Below, one piece after another: positions 15,924 to 26,599 of a DNA stretch of 29,027 nucleotides; within the stretch, counting starts at the first letter, position 1, and the number at the start of each line of letters is the position of its first letter. The stretch covers positions 1 through 29,027 of the forward strand of contig CALFYL010000378.1 of assembly GCA_937952135.1 (NCBI GenBank), in the 5' to 3' direction. Under the pieces are notes generated by a model that made no database searches, had not been told where the DNA came from, and saw only the letters and a program-made list of their open reading frames with translations. This DNA comes from an uncultured Planctomycetia bacterium. GTDB lineage: Bacteria; Planctomycetota; UBA1135; GCA-002686595. The position numbers and the translations under genes are program-made.

Positions 15924-16139
15924 ATGGATCGTCAGTCCCAACTGCTCGACGTACGCGCTCTCGCGAAGCGCTTGAACGTGCCAACCGCATGGCTCCGCCG
16001 GGAATCTGCGGCGGGCCGGTTGCCATGCCTCCAAGTCGGCGCGCGCGAGTTCCTTTACGACTGGCCTACGGTGGAGCGAGCGCTCGCCGAGCGAGCCGCG
16101 GCGCGTCCGCAGGAGGCCGTCGATGCGAACGCCGCCTAA
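15924..16139 (+). CDS. Excisionase/MerR-like small DNA-binding protein
   Basis: A 71-residue protein. LLDVRALAKRLNVPTAWLRR followed by AGRLPCLQVGAREFLYDWPTVERAL is the helix-turn-helix plus wing arrangement of excisionase-family (MerR-like) domains. ATG at 15924 is used because the domain begins there. The 3' end overlaps the next gene by 17 bases. It could bind attP or the replication origin; a second excisionase-like gene lies after the primase, so which one is the true Xis is unknown. Confidence 0.7.
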   Translation: MDRQSQLLDVRALAKRLNVPTAWLRRESAAGRLPCLQVGAREFLYDWPTVERALAERAAARPQEAVDANAA

Positions 16140-16308
16140 ACAAGTGCGGCCTTGGGCGTCGAACGCGCCGAAGGCTGCTAGGTCAAACGCGGCGGCGCGG
16201 GAGGGCGCAGGGCTTGAAGCGCCCCTCGCCCTTCCTCGCTCTCAAACCGCGCAGCTCGCCGAATTGTCAGCCGGCTATTCCCTGCCGCGTCGTGGGGGTG
16301 CGCGATGA
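16123..16308 (+). CDS. Small protein of unknown function
   Basis: A 61-residue alanine/arginine-rich protein. The start ATG at 16123 has a strong AGGAGG site 6 bases upstream (16111-16116), and the stop overlaps the next start as ATGA. This placement in a tightly coupled module supports a real gene. No domain is recognised. Confidence 0.55.
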   Translation: MRTPPKQVRPWASNAPKAARSNAAAREGAGLEAPLALPRSQTAQLAELSAGYSLPRRGGAR

Positions 16309-16538
16309 TCGCCGCCACGACTTTCGAACTCCGCCGACGCGAGGGTGTGGCGCGAGCCCTCGTCGACCTCGCGCAGGAACTGGGCGTTGCGATCCCCACC
16401 GACACCGGGCTCGCTCTGCTCGATCCGAACGTCACCACGGATCCGCTAGCTCGTGCGGTTCTCCTGGGCATCGCCGCCCGCAAGCTCGATGTCCTCGCCG
16501 TGCTGCGCGAGCAGCGGCGCGAGGGAGGTACTCCATGA
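16305..16538 (+). CDS. Small helical protein of unknown function
   Basis: A 77-residue protein, predicted largely helical, with GVARALVDLAQELGVAIP near the N-terminus and ARAVLLGIAARKLDVLAVL near the C-terminus. The ATGA overlap upstream and another ATGA overlap with the primase gene indicate translational coupling. No family is recognised; a small primase partner is one possibility. Confidence 0.6.
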   Translation: MIAATTFELRRREGVARALVDLAQELGVAIPTDTGLALLDPNVTTDPLARAVLLGIAARKLDVLAVLREQRREGGTP

Positions 16539-19192
16539 GCGCCATGCTCGATGCGGCGCTGCGCTACGCCGCGCTCGGCTGGGCTGTCTTCCCCGTGCAT
16601 GGCGTCGTGAACGGTCGATGCGCGTGCAATCGCAAGCGCTGCACGTCGCCGGCGAAGCACCCGGTCACCAAGAACGGATTCAAGGACGCGACCGAAGACG
16701 AGGATCAGATTCGGCGCTGGTGGACGGAGCGTCCGAACGCGAACGTCGCGGTGGCGACCGGCTCGTGCTCGGGTCTCTGGGTGCTCGACATCGACGTGAA
16801 GCACGACGGCGTAGCGAACTGGGCGCGGCTCCGCGCCGATCGCGCGCTGGAAGGCGCAGAACAACGCACCGGCTCCGGCGGGTCGCACTTGCTGTTCGCG
16901 TGGGATTCCAACCTGGACGTACGCAACCGGACCGCCGTGTTGCCGGGTATCGATGTCCGTGGCACGGACGGGTACGCCATCCTCGCACCGAGCCTCCACG
17001 TCAGCGGACAGCGTTACGAATGGCTGCGAGATCCGACCGAGCGTCCTCCGCAACTCGCGCCGGCTTGGCTCCTGGAGCTGGTGTGCGGCGAAGGGACGCA
17101 CCAGATCGAGTTGCAGGCAACTGAGGATGCCGCCACGCCGCCGACCGAGCTGCGGGTCGAGTCCATCAAGTCCGCACTGTCTGCGCTCGACGCCAACTGC
17201 GATCGGGAGCAGTGGATTCGCGTCGGGATGGCGCTACATAGCACGCGCGCCGGGGAAACTGCCTTCGGGTTGTGGAACGCCTGGAGCGCCACCGGCGCGG
17301 CGAAATATCCGGGCGAACCCGAGCTTCGGCGGCAATGGGCGAGCTTCAAGTCGAGCAAGTCGAAGAGGGTCGCGCTTGCCACGCTGTTCCATCTCGCGAA
17401 AGAACATGGATGGAGCGAGAGCGCAGCGGACGACGACCCTTCGACGCCCGAAGGTAAGAGCAAGCCGGAGGTTCACATCCACGCGGGCTACCTGCCACAA
17501 GCGGCTGAGAAGACCGAGGCGCTGCTCAACAAGCGCACCGACGCGCCACCGACGATCTACCAACGGCAAGGGTCGCTCGTTCGCACGGTGCAACTCGAAG
17601 AGGCCACTGGCGGCCGCGTCTCGATCGAATCCGGTGCGACGGTGATTCGGACGGTCGACGAAGCGTTCATCTTGGACCAAGCGGCTCGCGTCGCGCGGTT
17701 CGTTCGATACGACAAGAAAGGCAACGCGTACTTCGCGCATCCGCCCGCGGAACTGGCGCAGGCCATGCTCTCTCATGCCGGGGCGTGGGTGTTCCCGAGG
17801 CTGGTCGGTGTCGTCGAAGCTCCGCAACTGTTCGCCGATGGGCGGCTCCTGGAGCGCGAAGGGTTCGACGACGCGAGCGGGCTCCTGGTCACCTTCCGCG
17901 GTGTGAAGTTCCCACCGATCGCCAGCTCGCCCTCCAAAGAACTTGGACAACAGGCGCTCGACTGGCTCGATGCACAACTGCTCGCCGGCTTCCCGTTCGT
18001 CGACGACTGCGACCGCTCCGCCGCGCTGTCTCAGCTCCTGACCGCCGTCGGTCGATCGGCCTGCGGGCAGGTGCCCGCATTCGGGGCAACGGCCCCGAAC
18101 CGCTCGTGCGGCAAGAGCACGCTGCTGCGCCTTGCGTCGTTGCTCGCCACGGGACGCAACCCGGCCGTCATCTCGCCGGGTGCGAGTGAGGAAGAAAGCG
18201 ACAAGCGGATCTTGTCGCTGTTGCAGGACGGACTGCGGTGCATCTGCTTCGACAACCTCGCGTCCGCGGACGCCTTGGACACGCCGGCAGTTGCGAAGGC
18301 GCTGACGGAGTCGGTCTACACCGGCCGGCCGCTCGGCAAGACTGGAACCCTCTCGCTGTCGACCGAGGGTGTCCTCTGGACGTTCGCGGGTGTCGGCATA
18401 GCGCCGCGCGGCGACATCGTCTCTCGCTGCGTGATGATCCGACTCGATCCCGGCATCGAGCGGCCCTGGGCGCGACGGTGGGAGACGCCGAACCCGGCCA
18501 AGGTAGCTCTAAAGAAGCGCGGCGACCTGGTCGCGGCAGGGTTGACGGCGCTGCGCGCGTTCATCGCGGCCGGCCGGCCCACACACGGGCTCGAACCGCA
18601 TCGGCTCACCGATTGGGACGGGCTGATCCGCGCCGCACTGCTCTGGTACGGGCGCGCCGACCCGCTGGCCGGTCTCGCGCAGCTCGAAGCGGAGGATCCC
18701 GAAGCCGAAGCGCTGGCGGACCTCATGGGAGGCTGGTGGACGGCGCTCCGCGGCAATCCCACGACCGTCGCGGACGCGCTGCGCGCCGCTTCCGCGCACG
18801 ACCAGTTCCGCTCTGCGGTGCGCGTCGTCGCGAGCAGCACGCGGACCGACGACGTTGCGGGCGCAGATCCGAAGCGCCTCGGGCGCTACTTGGCGAAGCA
18901 CGAGCGCCGCATCATCGGCGGACGCCGATTCGTTCGGCTCGGAACGTCGGGCACGCGCGTGCGGTGGGCCCTCCAAACCGCCGAGGAGCCGAGCGTCGAC
19001 GCAGTTCGCGCAGTCTCGGCAGTTACCCCCCTATCGCCTACACGCGAGCGCACAGCCGCGCACGCGCACGCGCACGGACCAGACCAGGATGAATCGGACT
19101 GCGCGAACTGCGCGGACTGCGAGTCGATCGACGCCCAGACGGGCGAGGTGATCGCGAACCAACCTGCGCAGCGGGAAGGAGGCGAGTCGTGA
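16535..19192 (+). CDS. Primase-polymerase with PriCT-2 and ATPase/helicase domains
   Basis: An 885-residue replication protein. The N-terminal Prim-Pol domain (residues about 5-200) has the start pattern ALGWAVFPVHG, the catalytic DID (near residue 88), GSGGSHLLF (near 113) and DVRGTDGYAILAPS. A PriCT-2 domain follows (about 208-295, WIRVGMALHST and WASFKSS). A P-loop ATPase lies at about 515-650: APNRSCGKSTLL, where the first Walker A position is Pro instead of Gly, and CICFDNL as Walker B. A winged helix near 775-815 precedes a Cys-rich tail (CANCADC). ATG 16535 follows a GGGAGG site and overlaps the upstream stop; the longer upstream frame is a shadow. It probably starts island DNA synthesis. 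Confidence 0.88.
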   Translation: MSAMLDAALRYAALGWAVFPVHGVVNGRCACNRKRCTSPAKHPVTKNGFKDATEDEDQIRRWWTERPNANVAVATGSCSGLWVLDIDVKHDGVANWARLRADRALEGAEQRTGSGGSHLLFAWDSNLDVRNRTAVLPGIDVRGTDGYAILAPSLHVSGQRYEWLRDPTERPPQLAPAWLLELVCGEGTHQIELQATEDAATPPTELRVESIKSALSALDANCDREQWIRVGMALHSTRAGETAFGLWNAWSATGAAKYPGEPELRRQWASFKSSKSKRVALATLFHLAKEHGWSESAADDDPSTPEGKSKPEVHIHAGYLPQAAEKTEALLNKRTDAPPTIYQRQGSLVRTVQLEEATGGRVSIESGATVIRTVDEAFILDQAARVARFVRYDKKGNAYFAHPPAELAQAMLSHAGAWVFPRLVGVVEAPQLFADGRLLEREGFDDASGLLVTFRGVKFPPIASSPSKELGQQALDWLDAQLLAGFPFVDDCDRSAALSQLLTAVGRSACGQVPAFGATAPNRSCGKSTLLRLASLLATGRNPAVISPGASEEESDKRILSLLQDGLRCICFDNLASADALDTPAVAKALTESVYTGRPLGKTGTLSLSTEGVLWTFAGVGIAPRGDIVSRCVMIRLDPGIERPWARRWETPNPAKVALKKRGDLVAAGLTALRAFIAAGRPTHGLEPHRLTDWDGLIRAALLWYGRADPLAGLAQLEAEDPEAEALADLMGGWWTALRGNPTTVADALRAASAHDQFRSAVRVVASSTRTDDVAGADPKRLGRYLAKHERRIIGGRRFVRLGTSGTRVRWALQTAEEPSVDAVRAVSAVTPLSPTRERTAAHAHAHGPDQDESDCANCADCESIDAQTGEVIANQPAQREGGES

Positions 19193-19416
19193 CAGCCCCT
19201 GTGATCGACCCGCTCGCCGTGGACGCACGAGGAGCCGCGAAGCTGCTCGGCATCTCCCGCTCGACGTTCCTCTCGCACGTCGCGGCCGGCGCGGCTCCCC
19301 CACCGCTTCGCATCGGGCGTCGGCGCATCTGGGCGGTGGCGACGTTGGAGCGCTGGCTCAAGGATGGCGCTCCGAGCGCCGACCGTTTCCGCGAGCTGGA
19401 GCGCACGAGGAAATGA
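19189..19416 (+). CDS. Excisionase/AlpA-like DNA-binding protein
   Basis: A 75-residue protein. AAKLLGISRSTFLSHVAAG followed by PPPLRIGRRRIWAVATLERWL is the helix-turn-helix/wing pattern of AlpA and excisionase-type regulators. The GTG start at 19189 overlaps the primase stop, and AAGGAGG at 19176-19182 is a strong ribosome binding site. In satellites AlpA-type proteins control int/xis expression and excision; this role is inferred from family and position before the XRE and int genes. Confidence 0.75.
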   Translation: MTAPVIDPLAVDARGAAKLLGISRSTFLSHVAAGAAPPPLRIGRRRIWAVATLERWLKDGAPSADRFRELERTRK

Positions 19417-19445
19417 CACTGGTTACCTTTTGGCACCTGGGTCAG

Positions 19446-19474
19446 TTGACGACCTCCGCGCGAGAGCTTATCCT
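19446..19474 (+). promoter_or_regulatory. Sigma-70-type promoter for the XRE-int pair
   Basis: TTGACG at 19446-19451 and TATCCT at 19469-19474 are separated by exactly 17 bases. The ATG at 19482 lies 7 bases after the -10 box, so a transcript from here would be almost leaderless. It would provide XRE and Int independently of the replication module. Confidence 0.6.
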
Positions 19475-19481
19475 CCAGAGC

Positions 19482-19714
19482 ATGACGACCATCTCGAAGG
19501 CGCTGGCCGACGCGATCCGGCGGTCCGGCCTCTCACTCCGCGCGATCGAACTGCAAACAGGAGTGGCGCGCGCGCAAGTGAGCCGGTTCGTGAATGGCGA
19601 GCGCTCGCTGACGCTGCCGGCCGTTGACGCGCTGGCGAAGCTGCTCGGCCTGGAGCTAGTCCAGACGTCGACCCCTGACGCTCAACCCGCCCCCCGCAAC
19701 CGTAGGAGCAAGCG

Positions 19715-19718
<4 letters not shown>
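19482..19718 (+). CDS. XRE-family regulator preceding the integrase
   Basis: A 78-residue protein with a clear helix-turn-helix: LADAIRRSGLSLRAIELQTG, then ARAQVSRFVNGERSLTLPAV. Proteins of this type commonly precede integrases in planctomycete islands. ATG 19482 is preferred because a promoter ends 7 bases upstream; ATG 19413, which overlaps the preceding stop as ATGA, would add 23 residues and remains possible. The stop overlaps the int start (ATGA). It may repress its own promoter and thereby int. Confidence 0.75.
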
Positions 19719-21607
<1,889 letters not shown>

Positions 21608-21944
21608 CGCTGCTCGCCCGACAGCGCCGGCATCTGCAGGCGCAGCACCTTGCCGTCGCTCTGCGGGGTGATGCCGAGGTCGCTCTTCAGGATGGCCCGC
21701 GAGATCTCGTTCAACACGGACATGTCGAAGGGCTTGATCATGATCTGGCGCGCCTCGGGCACCGAGATCGCCGCCACCTGGTTCAGGGGCGTCATCGCGC
21801 CGTAGTAGTCGACGCGGATGTTGTCGACCAGCGCGGCCGAGGCGCGCCCCGTGCGCACGCCCTTGAGCACGTCCTGGAGGTGGTGCAGCGCCTTGTCCAT
21901 GGCCGCTGTCACTTCCTGCTGGACCTTGGTTGCCGATTGGCTCG

Positions 21945-22661
21945 TCATGGGTTGCTCCGGATGGTGGTGCCGATCTTCTGGCCGCGCACGACGCGTTCGA
22001 TGTTGCCGTCTTCGAACACGTTGAAGACCACGATCGGCAGGTTCGACTCTTGGGCCAGGCTGACGGCGGTGGAATCCATCACGCGCAGCTGCGAGTCCAG
22101 GAACTGTTGGTGGGTCAGGGCGTCGATGCGCGTCGCCTTGGGGTCGAGCATCGGGTCGGCAGTGTAGACACCGTCGACCTTGGTGGCCTTGAGCAGCGCG
22201 TCGCAGGCGAGCTCGCGCGCGCGCAGCGCGGCCGCCGTATCGGTCGAGAAGAACGGGTTGCCGGTGCCGGCCGCGAGGATCACGACGCGGCCCTTGGAGA
22301 GGTGCGACATCGCGCGGCGGCGCACGAACGGCTCGGCCACCTTGGCGATCTCGATCGCGGTGAGCACGCGCGTCTCGATCTTCAGCGCCTCGATGGCGTC
22401 CGAGAGCGCGAGCGCGTTGATCACCGTCCCGAGCATGCCCATGTAGTCGGCGCTGGCGCGCGAGGCCGAGCGGCCCGCGACCTTGGCGCCGCGCAGGATG
22501 TTGCCGCCGCCGACCACCACCGCGACCTCGACGCCGAGGCGCACGACGTTCGCGACTTGGCGCGCGATGTTGGCGGTGGCGTCGGGGTCGAGCCCGCCGC
22601 CGACCGTGCGGTCGGCGAAGGACTCACCCGAGAGCTTGAGCAGGATGCGCTGGTAGCTCAT
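21945..22661 (-). CDS. pyrH: UMP kinase
   Basis: A 238-residue amino-acid-kinase-fold protein that phosphorylates UMP to UDP in pyrimidine synthesis. The N-terminal RILLKLSGESF, GGGNILRG near residue 55, and TGNPFFSTDTAAALRA near residue 135 are diagnostic. ATG 22661 is chosen because the family start (MSYQRILLKLSGE) is there; the frame is open further upstream. It lies 17 bases after tsf and overlaps frr by 4 bases. Confidence 0.96.
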   Translation of the reverse strand: MSYQRILLKLSGESFADRTVGGGLDPDATANIARQVANVVRLGVEVAVVVGGGNILRGAKVAGRSASRASADYMGMLGTVINALALSDAIEALKIETRVLTAIEIAKVAEPFVRRRAMSHLSKGRVVILAAGTGNPFFSTDTAAALRARELACDALLKATKVDGVYTADPMLDPKATRIDALTHQQFLDSQLRVMDSTAVSLAQESNLPIVVFNVFEDGNIERVVRGQKIGTTIRSNP

Positions 22662-22678
22662 TCGGGGCGCGAAACGCT

Positions 22679-23527
22679 TTAGGCCCCGACCGCGAACAGG
22701 GCGAAGCCCTCGACCTTCGCGTCGGCGCCCAGCGCCTCGGCGAGCTTCTTCTTCACGGTCGTCTTGTCGTCCTTGAACCAAGGCTGCTCGAGCAGCGCGA
22801 CACCGGCGAAGAACTTCTCGAGCTTGCCCTCGACGATCTTCGCGCGCCGGTCCTCGGGCTTCGACTTCACCTCGTCGCTGTCGGCGTAGACCGCGCGCTC
22901 GCGCTCGACCGCCTCAGTCGAGATCTGAGAGCGGTCCAGGGCCTGCGGACGGCTGAACACGATGTGCATGCCGAGTTCCTTGAGGAACTCCTGCGCCTTG
23001 TCGGCCGGAGCGCCCGTGGAAACCGCAGCGAAGCCTGCGGTCTTCAGGTCGTGGTGGATGTAGCCGCCCACCGCGCCCTTCGCGACCTCGAAGTACGACA
23101 CGTTGGGCGCTTCGATGTTCTCGCCGCACTTGCCCGTGAGCGCCTTGAGCGCTTCCGTCACCGGCGCGCCGTCGAGGGTCTGCTCGAGCAACGCACTCGG
23201 GTTGCCGATCTTCTTCTCGAAGGCGAGCTTGGCGAGGCGCTCGAGCAGCGACTTGAAGTCCTCCGTCGGAGGCACGAAGTCGGTCTCGCTCGTCATGAGC
23301 ACGATCGCGCCGCACTTGGCGTCGGGGGAGATCATCGCTTGCACGCGGCCCGCGCCCGCCTTGCGGCCGGCGCGCTTGTCGGCGTTCTTGAGGCCCTTCT
23401 TGCGCAGCAGGTCGAGCGCCGCCTCGATGTCGCCGCCAGCTTCTTGCAACGCGCGCTTGCAGTCCATCAACGCGGCGCCGGTCATGTCGCGCAGCTTGCC
23501 TACTTGCTTGGAGTCGATGATCGTCAT
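22679..23527 (-). CDS. tsf: Elongation factor Ts
   Basis: A 282-residue nucleotide exchange factor for EF-Tu. The UBA-like N-terminus (VGKLRDMTGAALMDCKRAL) and the TDFV motif (ETDFVPPTEDF) that contacts EF-Tu are present. A C-terminal segment (EQPWFKDDKTTVKKKLAEA) matches the family end. ATG 23527 is used; the frame is open upstream but that region is arginine-rich shadow sequence. A 232-base spacer with two hairpins separates it from rpsB. Confidence 0.96.
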   Translation of the reverse strand: MTIIDSKQVGKLRDMTGAALMDCKRALQEAGGDIEAALDLLRKKGLKNADKRAGRKAGAGRVQAMISPDAKCGAIVLMTSETDFVPPTEDFKSLLERLAKLAFEKKIGNPSALLEQTLDGAPVTEALKALTGKCGENIEAPNVSYFEVAKGAVGGYIHHDLKTAGFAAVSTGAPADKAQEFLKELGMHIVFSRPQALDRSQISTEAVERERAVYADSDEVKSKPEDRRAKIVEGKLEKFFAGVALLEQPWFKDDKTTVKKKLAEALGADAKVEGFALFAVGA

Positions 23528-23610
23528 GGGAGTCGGAAGTCGTTCGGAGAGATGAATCCGCGCCGCGGCGCGGAGCGCACGAGAGCGCGATGGAAAGCGA
23601 GGGGTGCGAA

Positions 23611-23642
23611 GGCTCGCCCGCGAAGAGCATGGCGGGCGAGCC
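23611..23642 (-). terminator. Strong hairpin between rpsB and tsf
   Basis: A perfect 11-bp inverted repeat (GGCTCGCCCGC with GCGGGCGAGCC) and a 10-base loop. No U tract follows. It may tune transcription or mRNA stability between the S2 and EF-Ts genes. Confidence 0.45.
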
Positions 23643-23715
23643 GAGAGCCAGGATCCTGCCGAGACGGAGCGCGCCGGGCTTGGAGTCCGCGTCGGCGCTC
23701 GAACGGAACGCCTCG

Positions 23716-23735
23716 CCGCGGGAAGTCTCCCGCGG
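23716..23735 (-). terminator. Second hairpin after rpsB
   Basis: An 8-bp perfect stem (CCGCGGGA with TCCCGCGG) and a 4-base loop, 24 bases after the rpsB stop. As with its neighbour, no U tract is seen; partial termination or an RNase barrier is possible. Confidence 0.4.
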
Positions 23736-23759
23736 GCGAAGCGCGTCCGGGGACGTCGG

Positions 23760-24656
23760 TTACTCGGCTGCGGGCGCGTCGGCTGCGGGGCCGTCGGCAG
23801 CGACGCCTTCCCCGGCGGCCGACGCGGTGGCCGGCGCACTCACGGGCGCCGGCGCCGCGCGGCGCGGACGCAGGTCCTGAGCACGCTGGCCGCGCGTCGG
23901 ACGCGGTTCGTCGCCCGAGGCGCCGCCTTCGTCGCCACCTCGGCCGCTGCCGGAGGTCGCCACTTGCTCGCGGCGGTTCGCGCAACCCTCTTCGACGGCC
24001 GAGACCAGCGCGTCGATGAGCAGTCGGACCGACTTGAGCGCGTCGTCGTTGCCCGGGATCACGATGTCGACCACCGTCGGGTCGCAGTCGGTGTCGAGCA
24101 CCCCGACGACCGGCACGCCGAGGCGCCGCGCTTCCTTGATGGCGTTCATCTCGCGCGCGGGGTCGATCACGACCATCGCGCCGGGGATCTGGGTCATCTC
24201 GCGGATGCCGCCCAGGTTGCGGTCGATCTTGCGCAGTTCGCGGCGCAGCGTGGAGCCCATCTTCTTGGACTCGAGCTCGAGCGTGCCCGCCTCCTGCATC
24301 GTCTCGAGTTCCTCGAGGCGCCGGAGACGGCTGCGGATGACCGAGAAGTTGGTCAGCGTGCCGCCGATCCAACGCTCGATCACGACCGGCATGCCGCTGC
24401 GCAAGCCCGCGTCCTGGATGACGCCTTTGACCTGGCGCTTGGTGCCGACGAAGAGGATCTGATGACCCTCCGCAGCGACGTGGTAGAGGAAGTTCTGCGC
24501 GCGCAGCAGCCCGCGCAGGGTCTGGCGAAGATCCATGATGTGGATCAGGTTGCGCCGACCGTAGATGTACGGCGCCATCTTCGGATTCCACCGCGACACG
24601 CGGCATCCGAAGTGCACACCGGCTTCGATGAGTTGTTGGACGTTGACGGATTGCAT
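23760..24656 (-). CDS. rpsB: 30S ribosomal protein S2 with long C-terminal extension
   Basis: A 298-residue protein. The S2 signature is clear: QLIEAGVHFGCRVSRWNPKM at the start, YIYGRRNLIHIMDLRQT, ILFVGTKRQ, RWIGGTLTNF, PGAMVVIDP and IPGNDDALKSVRLL. The S2 core ends near residue 228; the last about 65 residues are a disordered, Ala/Pro/Gly/Glu-rich tail that most S2 proteins lack. ATG 24656 is used because the family start follows. It opens the rpsB-tsf-pyrH-frr operon. No Shine-Dalgarno site is visible. Confidence 0.96.
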   Translation of the reverse strand: MQSVNVQQLIEAGVHFGCRVSRWNPKMAPYIYGRRNLIHIMDLRQTLRGLLRAQNFLYHVAAEGHQILFVGTKRQVKGVIQDAGLRSGMPVVIERWIGGTLTNFSVIRSRLRRLEELETMQEAGTLELESKKMGSTLRRELRKIDRNLGGIREMTQIPGAMVVIDPAREMNAIKEARRLGVPVVGVLDTDCDPTVVDIVIPGNDDALKSVRLLIDALVSAVEEGCANRREQVATSGSGRGGDEGGASGDEPRPTRGQRAQDLRPRRAAPAPVSAPATASAAGEGVAADGPAADAPAAE

Positions 24657-24880
24657 GAAAACCAGGGAGGTCGTCGTGTCCGCGGCTCCGAGATGGAGTC
24701 GCCGGCCGACGGTTGGTGACGTACGGAAGGTCCGCGCAGGCACACGCTGCGCGAGCAGAGCCCGTCCGGTCGCCCGCGCGTGAGCGCGCTCACGCGACGC
24801 GAATCCGGAACGGAAGGCTCACGCCGCTCGGCGCCGCCGCCACGGGGACGGAACGGGCGCGGGTTGGCGCGAGCAAAAGG
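24657..24880 (-). promoter_or_regulatory. Untranslated leader of rpsB
   Basis: About 225 bases lie between the proposed promoter and rpsB. They contain a 20-bp perfect palindrome (24777-24796) that would form a hairpin in the leader RNA. S2 represses its own operon through the leader in several bacteria; whether this leader does so is unknown. Confidence 0.35.
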
Positions 24881-24886
24881 GCGAGG

Positions 24887-24916
24887 AGTTTAGCGGCGCG
24901 CGTCGGGCGCGTCCAA
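24887..24916 (-). promoter_or_regulatory. Candidate rpsB operon promoter
   Basis: On the minus strand TTGGAC (24916-24911) and TAAACT (24892-24887) are 18 bases apart, close to sigma-70 consensus. It is the best match in the divergent spacer. Confidence 0.45.
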
Positions 24917-25496
24917 TCCTCGGGCGACGCAGCGAGAGAACGATTTTGCCGCACCCGAGTGCGGTTCGTCCCTCGGAATCCCCTGTGTCCCCGACACGAT
25001 GCGCCCTTCCGACCTGCAGACAGGACTGCGCCACCCTGCGCGTGGACAACCGCCAAGGCCCTGCGCCGAACGGCCGACTCGCCCGCGAGGCGCAGCGGAC
25101 CCTCGAGCGACCGGGCGGGCCACGGCTGCCGATGGATAGGCGCGATGGAGATAGGCGCGACGGGTAGGCGCGAGTCCGGCCCGCACTAGTAGTGCCCCGC
25201 CAGTCCCACCTCCCCCGCTGGCGACAGCAGCCACGACGGACACCCGGCGCCTCCCTGCTGTGCGAACCTCGCGACCTGCTTCTGGCCGGTGCTCGAGTTC
25301 GCTGGCCGCACGCCAGCGGGTCAAAAATGCCCGACTGCGCCCGCCGGAACGTTCGTCCGCCCCCCCTTCGGGTCCGAAAACGACCTTGGTCACACAAAGC
25401 ACATTCCTAAGAACGACCCAGGAGGCGATACTTTCCTCGTCTCCGACGGCCGCCCCCCCGCCGCGCCAGGTGCGCGTCGGGAGCGCCCAGGCCCCG

Positions 25497-26504
25497 ATGT
25501 CCGAACGCTCCACCTCCCCCCCCACTCCCCTGGCCCTCGATCCCGAGGGGGCCGAGCCGCGCCACGCCTCCGCCCCGGTGGTGCTCTGGTGCGACCACCG
25601 TGGCGTCGGCTGGAGCGAACGCTCCCAGGCCCTCGTCGAGCGCGGCTGGAACCTGCGCGTGTCGACCACGTTAGCCGACAGCGCGAAGCTCGCGAGCTCG
25701 GCGCAGGCGACCGTCGCCGTGGTCGACCGGCTCTCCCACCACAGCGGCCTCGAACTCGAAGCGCTGATCCAGGCCGCCAGCAGCGGCCTGGGGGTGCTCG
25801 CCGTCGTCGACGACCTCGGTCCCGCGTCACCCTGGGAACGCGCGAACACGTGGCCCAGCACTCCGTGGGACGTCGTGCGCCGCGGCGCGACGCTCGACGA
25901 GCTCGCGCTGCGCATCGAGCTGCTGCACCGCCAGGTCGCATCGCACCGCGAGTCCGCGCGGCTGCGCCACCTCGCGACGCACGACGACCGCACGGACCTG
26001 TTGCGTCCGCACGTTTTCGAGAACCACCTGCGCGCGCACTTTTCAGCGTCGCAGCGCCACCACTTGCACATGGCGGTGTTGCTCGTCGACCTCGACGAGT
26101 TCGGCAGCATCAACAAGATCTACAACCACACGCTGGGCGACGAGGTGATCGCGCGCGTGGGCCAGGCGATCCGCGCGACGCTGCGCGCCGAGGATGTTGC
26201 GGCGCGGCTCGGCGGCGATGAGTTCGGCGTGCTCTTGCCGTACACGCGCAAGGTGGACGCGGCGAGCGTGGTGCTGCGCCTGCTCGAATCGATCGGCGGG
26301 CTCGTCTGCCGCACTCCGACCGACGCGCGCGAAGTGCGCGTGACCGCGAGCATCGGGTTCGAGACCTTCGGCGGCGCCGACCTGCGCTCGGCCGAAGAGC
26401 TCCGCCTGCACACCGAGGAAGCGCTGCGCCAGGCGAAGCGAAGCGGCGGCGACCGCGGTGTCTACTACCGCTCGCTCGACGCGCCGATCCGACGTGACGC
26501 GTGA
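25497..26504 (+). CDS. Diguanylate cyclase with receiver-like N-terminus
   Basis: A 335-residue protein that makes cyclic di-GMP. The active site G239-F243 is a perfect GGDEF, and R230-D233 (RAED) five residues upstream is an intact RxxD inhibitory site. The N-terminal about 120 residues alternate strands and helices like a response-regulator receiver (VVLWCDHRG, ATVAVVDRLS, LGVLAVVDDLG), but the usual phosphorylation pattern is not evident, so it may be a pseudo-receiver. ATG 25497 is used; GTG 25470 and an AGGAGG at 25420-25425 suggest a possible longer form. It stands alone, divergent from rpsB. Confidence 0.85.
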   Translation: MSERSTSPPTPLALDPEGAEPRHASAPVVLWCDHRGVGWSERSQALVERGWNLRVSTTLADSAKLASSAQATVAVVDRLSHHSGLELEALIQAASSGLGVLAVVDDLGPASPWERANTWPSTPWDVVRRGATLDELALRIELLHRQVASHRESARLRHLATHDDRTDLLRPHVFENHLRAHFSASQRHHLHMAVLLVDLDEFGSINKIYNHTLGDEVIARVGQAIRATLRAEDVAARLGGDEFGVLLPYTRKVDAASVVLRLLESIGGLVCRTPTDAREVRVTASIGFETFGGADLRSAEELRLHTEEALRQAKRSGGDRGVYYRSLDAPIRRDA

Positions 26505-26599
26505 AGTGCGGCTCGTGAGTCCGCCGCGGCTTCCGCGTCAACGCCGCGCTGGCCGCGACTAGAGCTGCCGCAACTCGACGAGCCCTGCTCGATCGGCCG

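Noticed and set aside
15989..16534. Upstream extension of the primase frame
   Set aside because: The Prim-Pol domain starts right after ATG 16535, which has a strong ribosome binding site and an ATGA overlap. The upstream part is arginine-rich and overlaps three coupled small genes.
25260..25496. 79-codon N-terminal extension of the diguanylate cyclase
   Set aside because: The composition looks non-coding (Arg/Ser/Pro-rich) and there is no start with a ribosome binding site at proper distance; ATG 25497 is preferred, although GTG 25470 remains possible.
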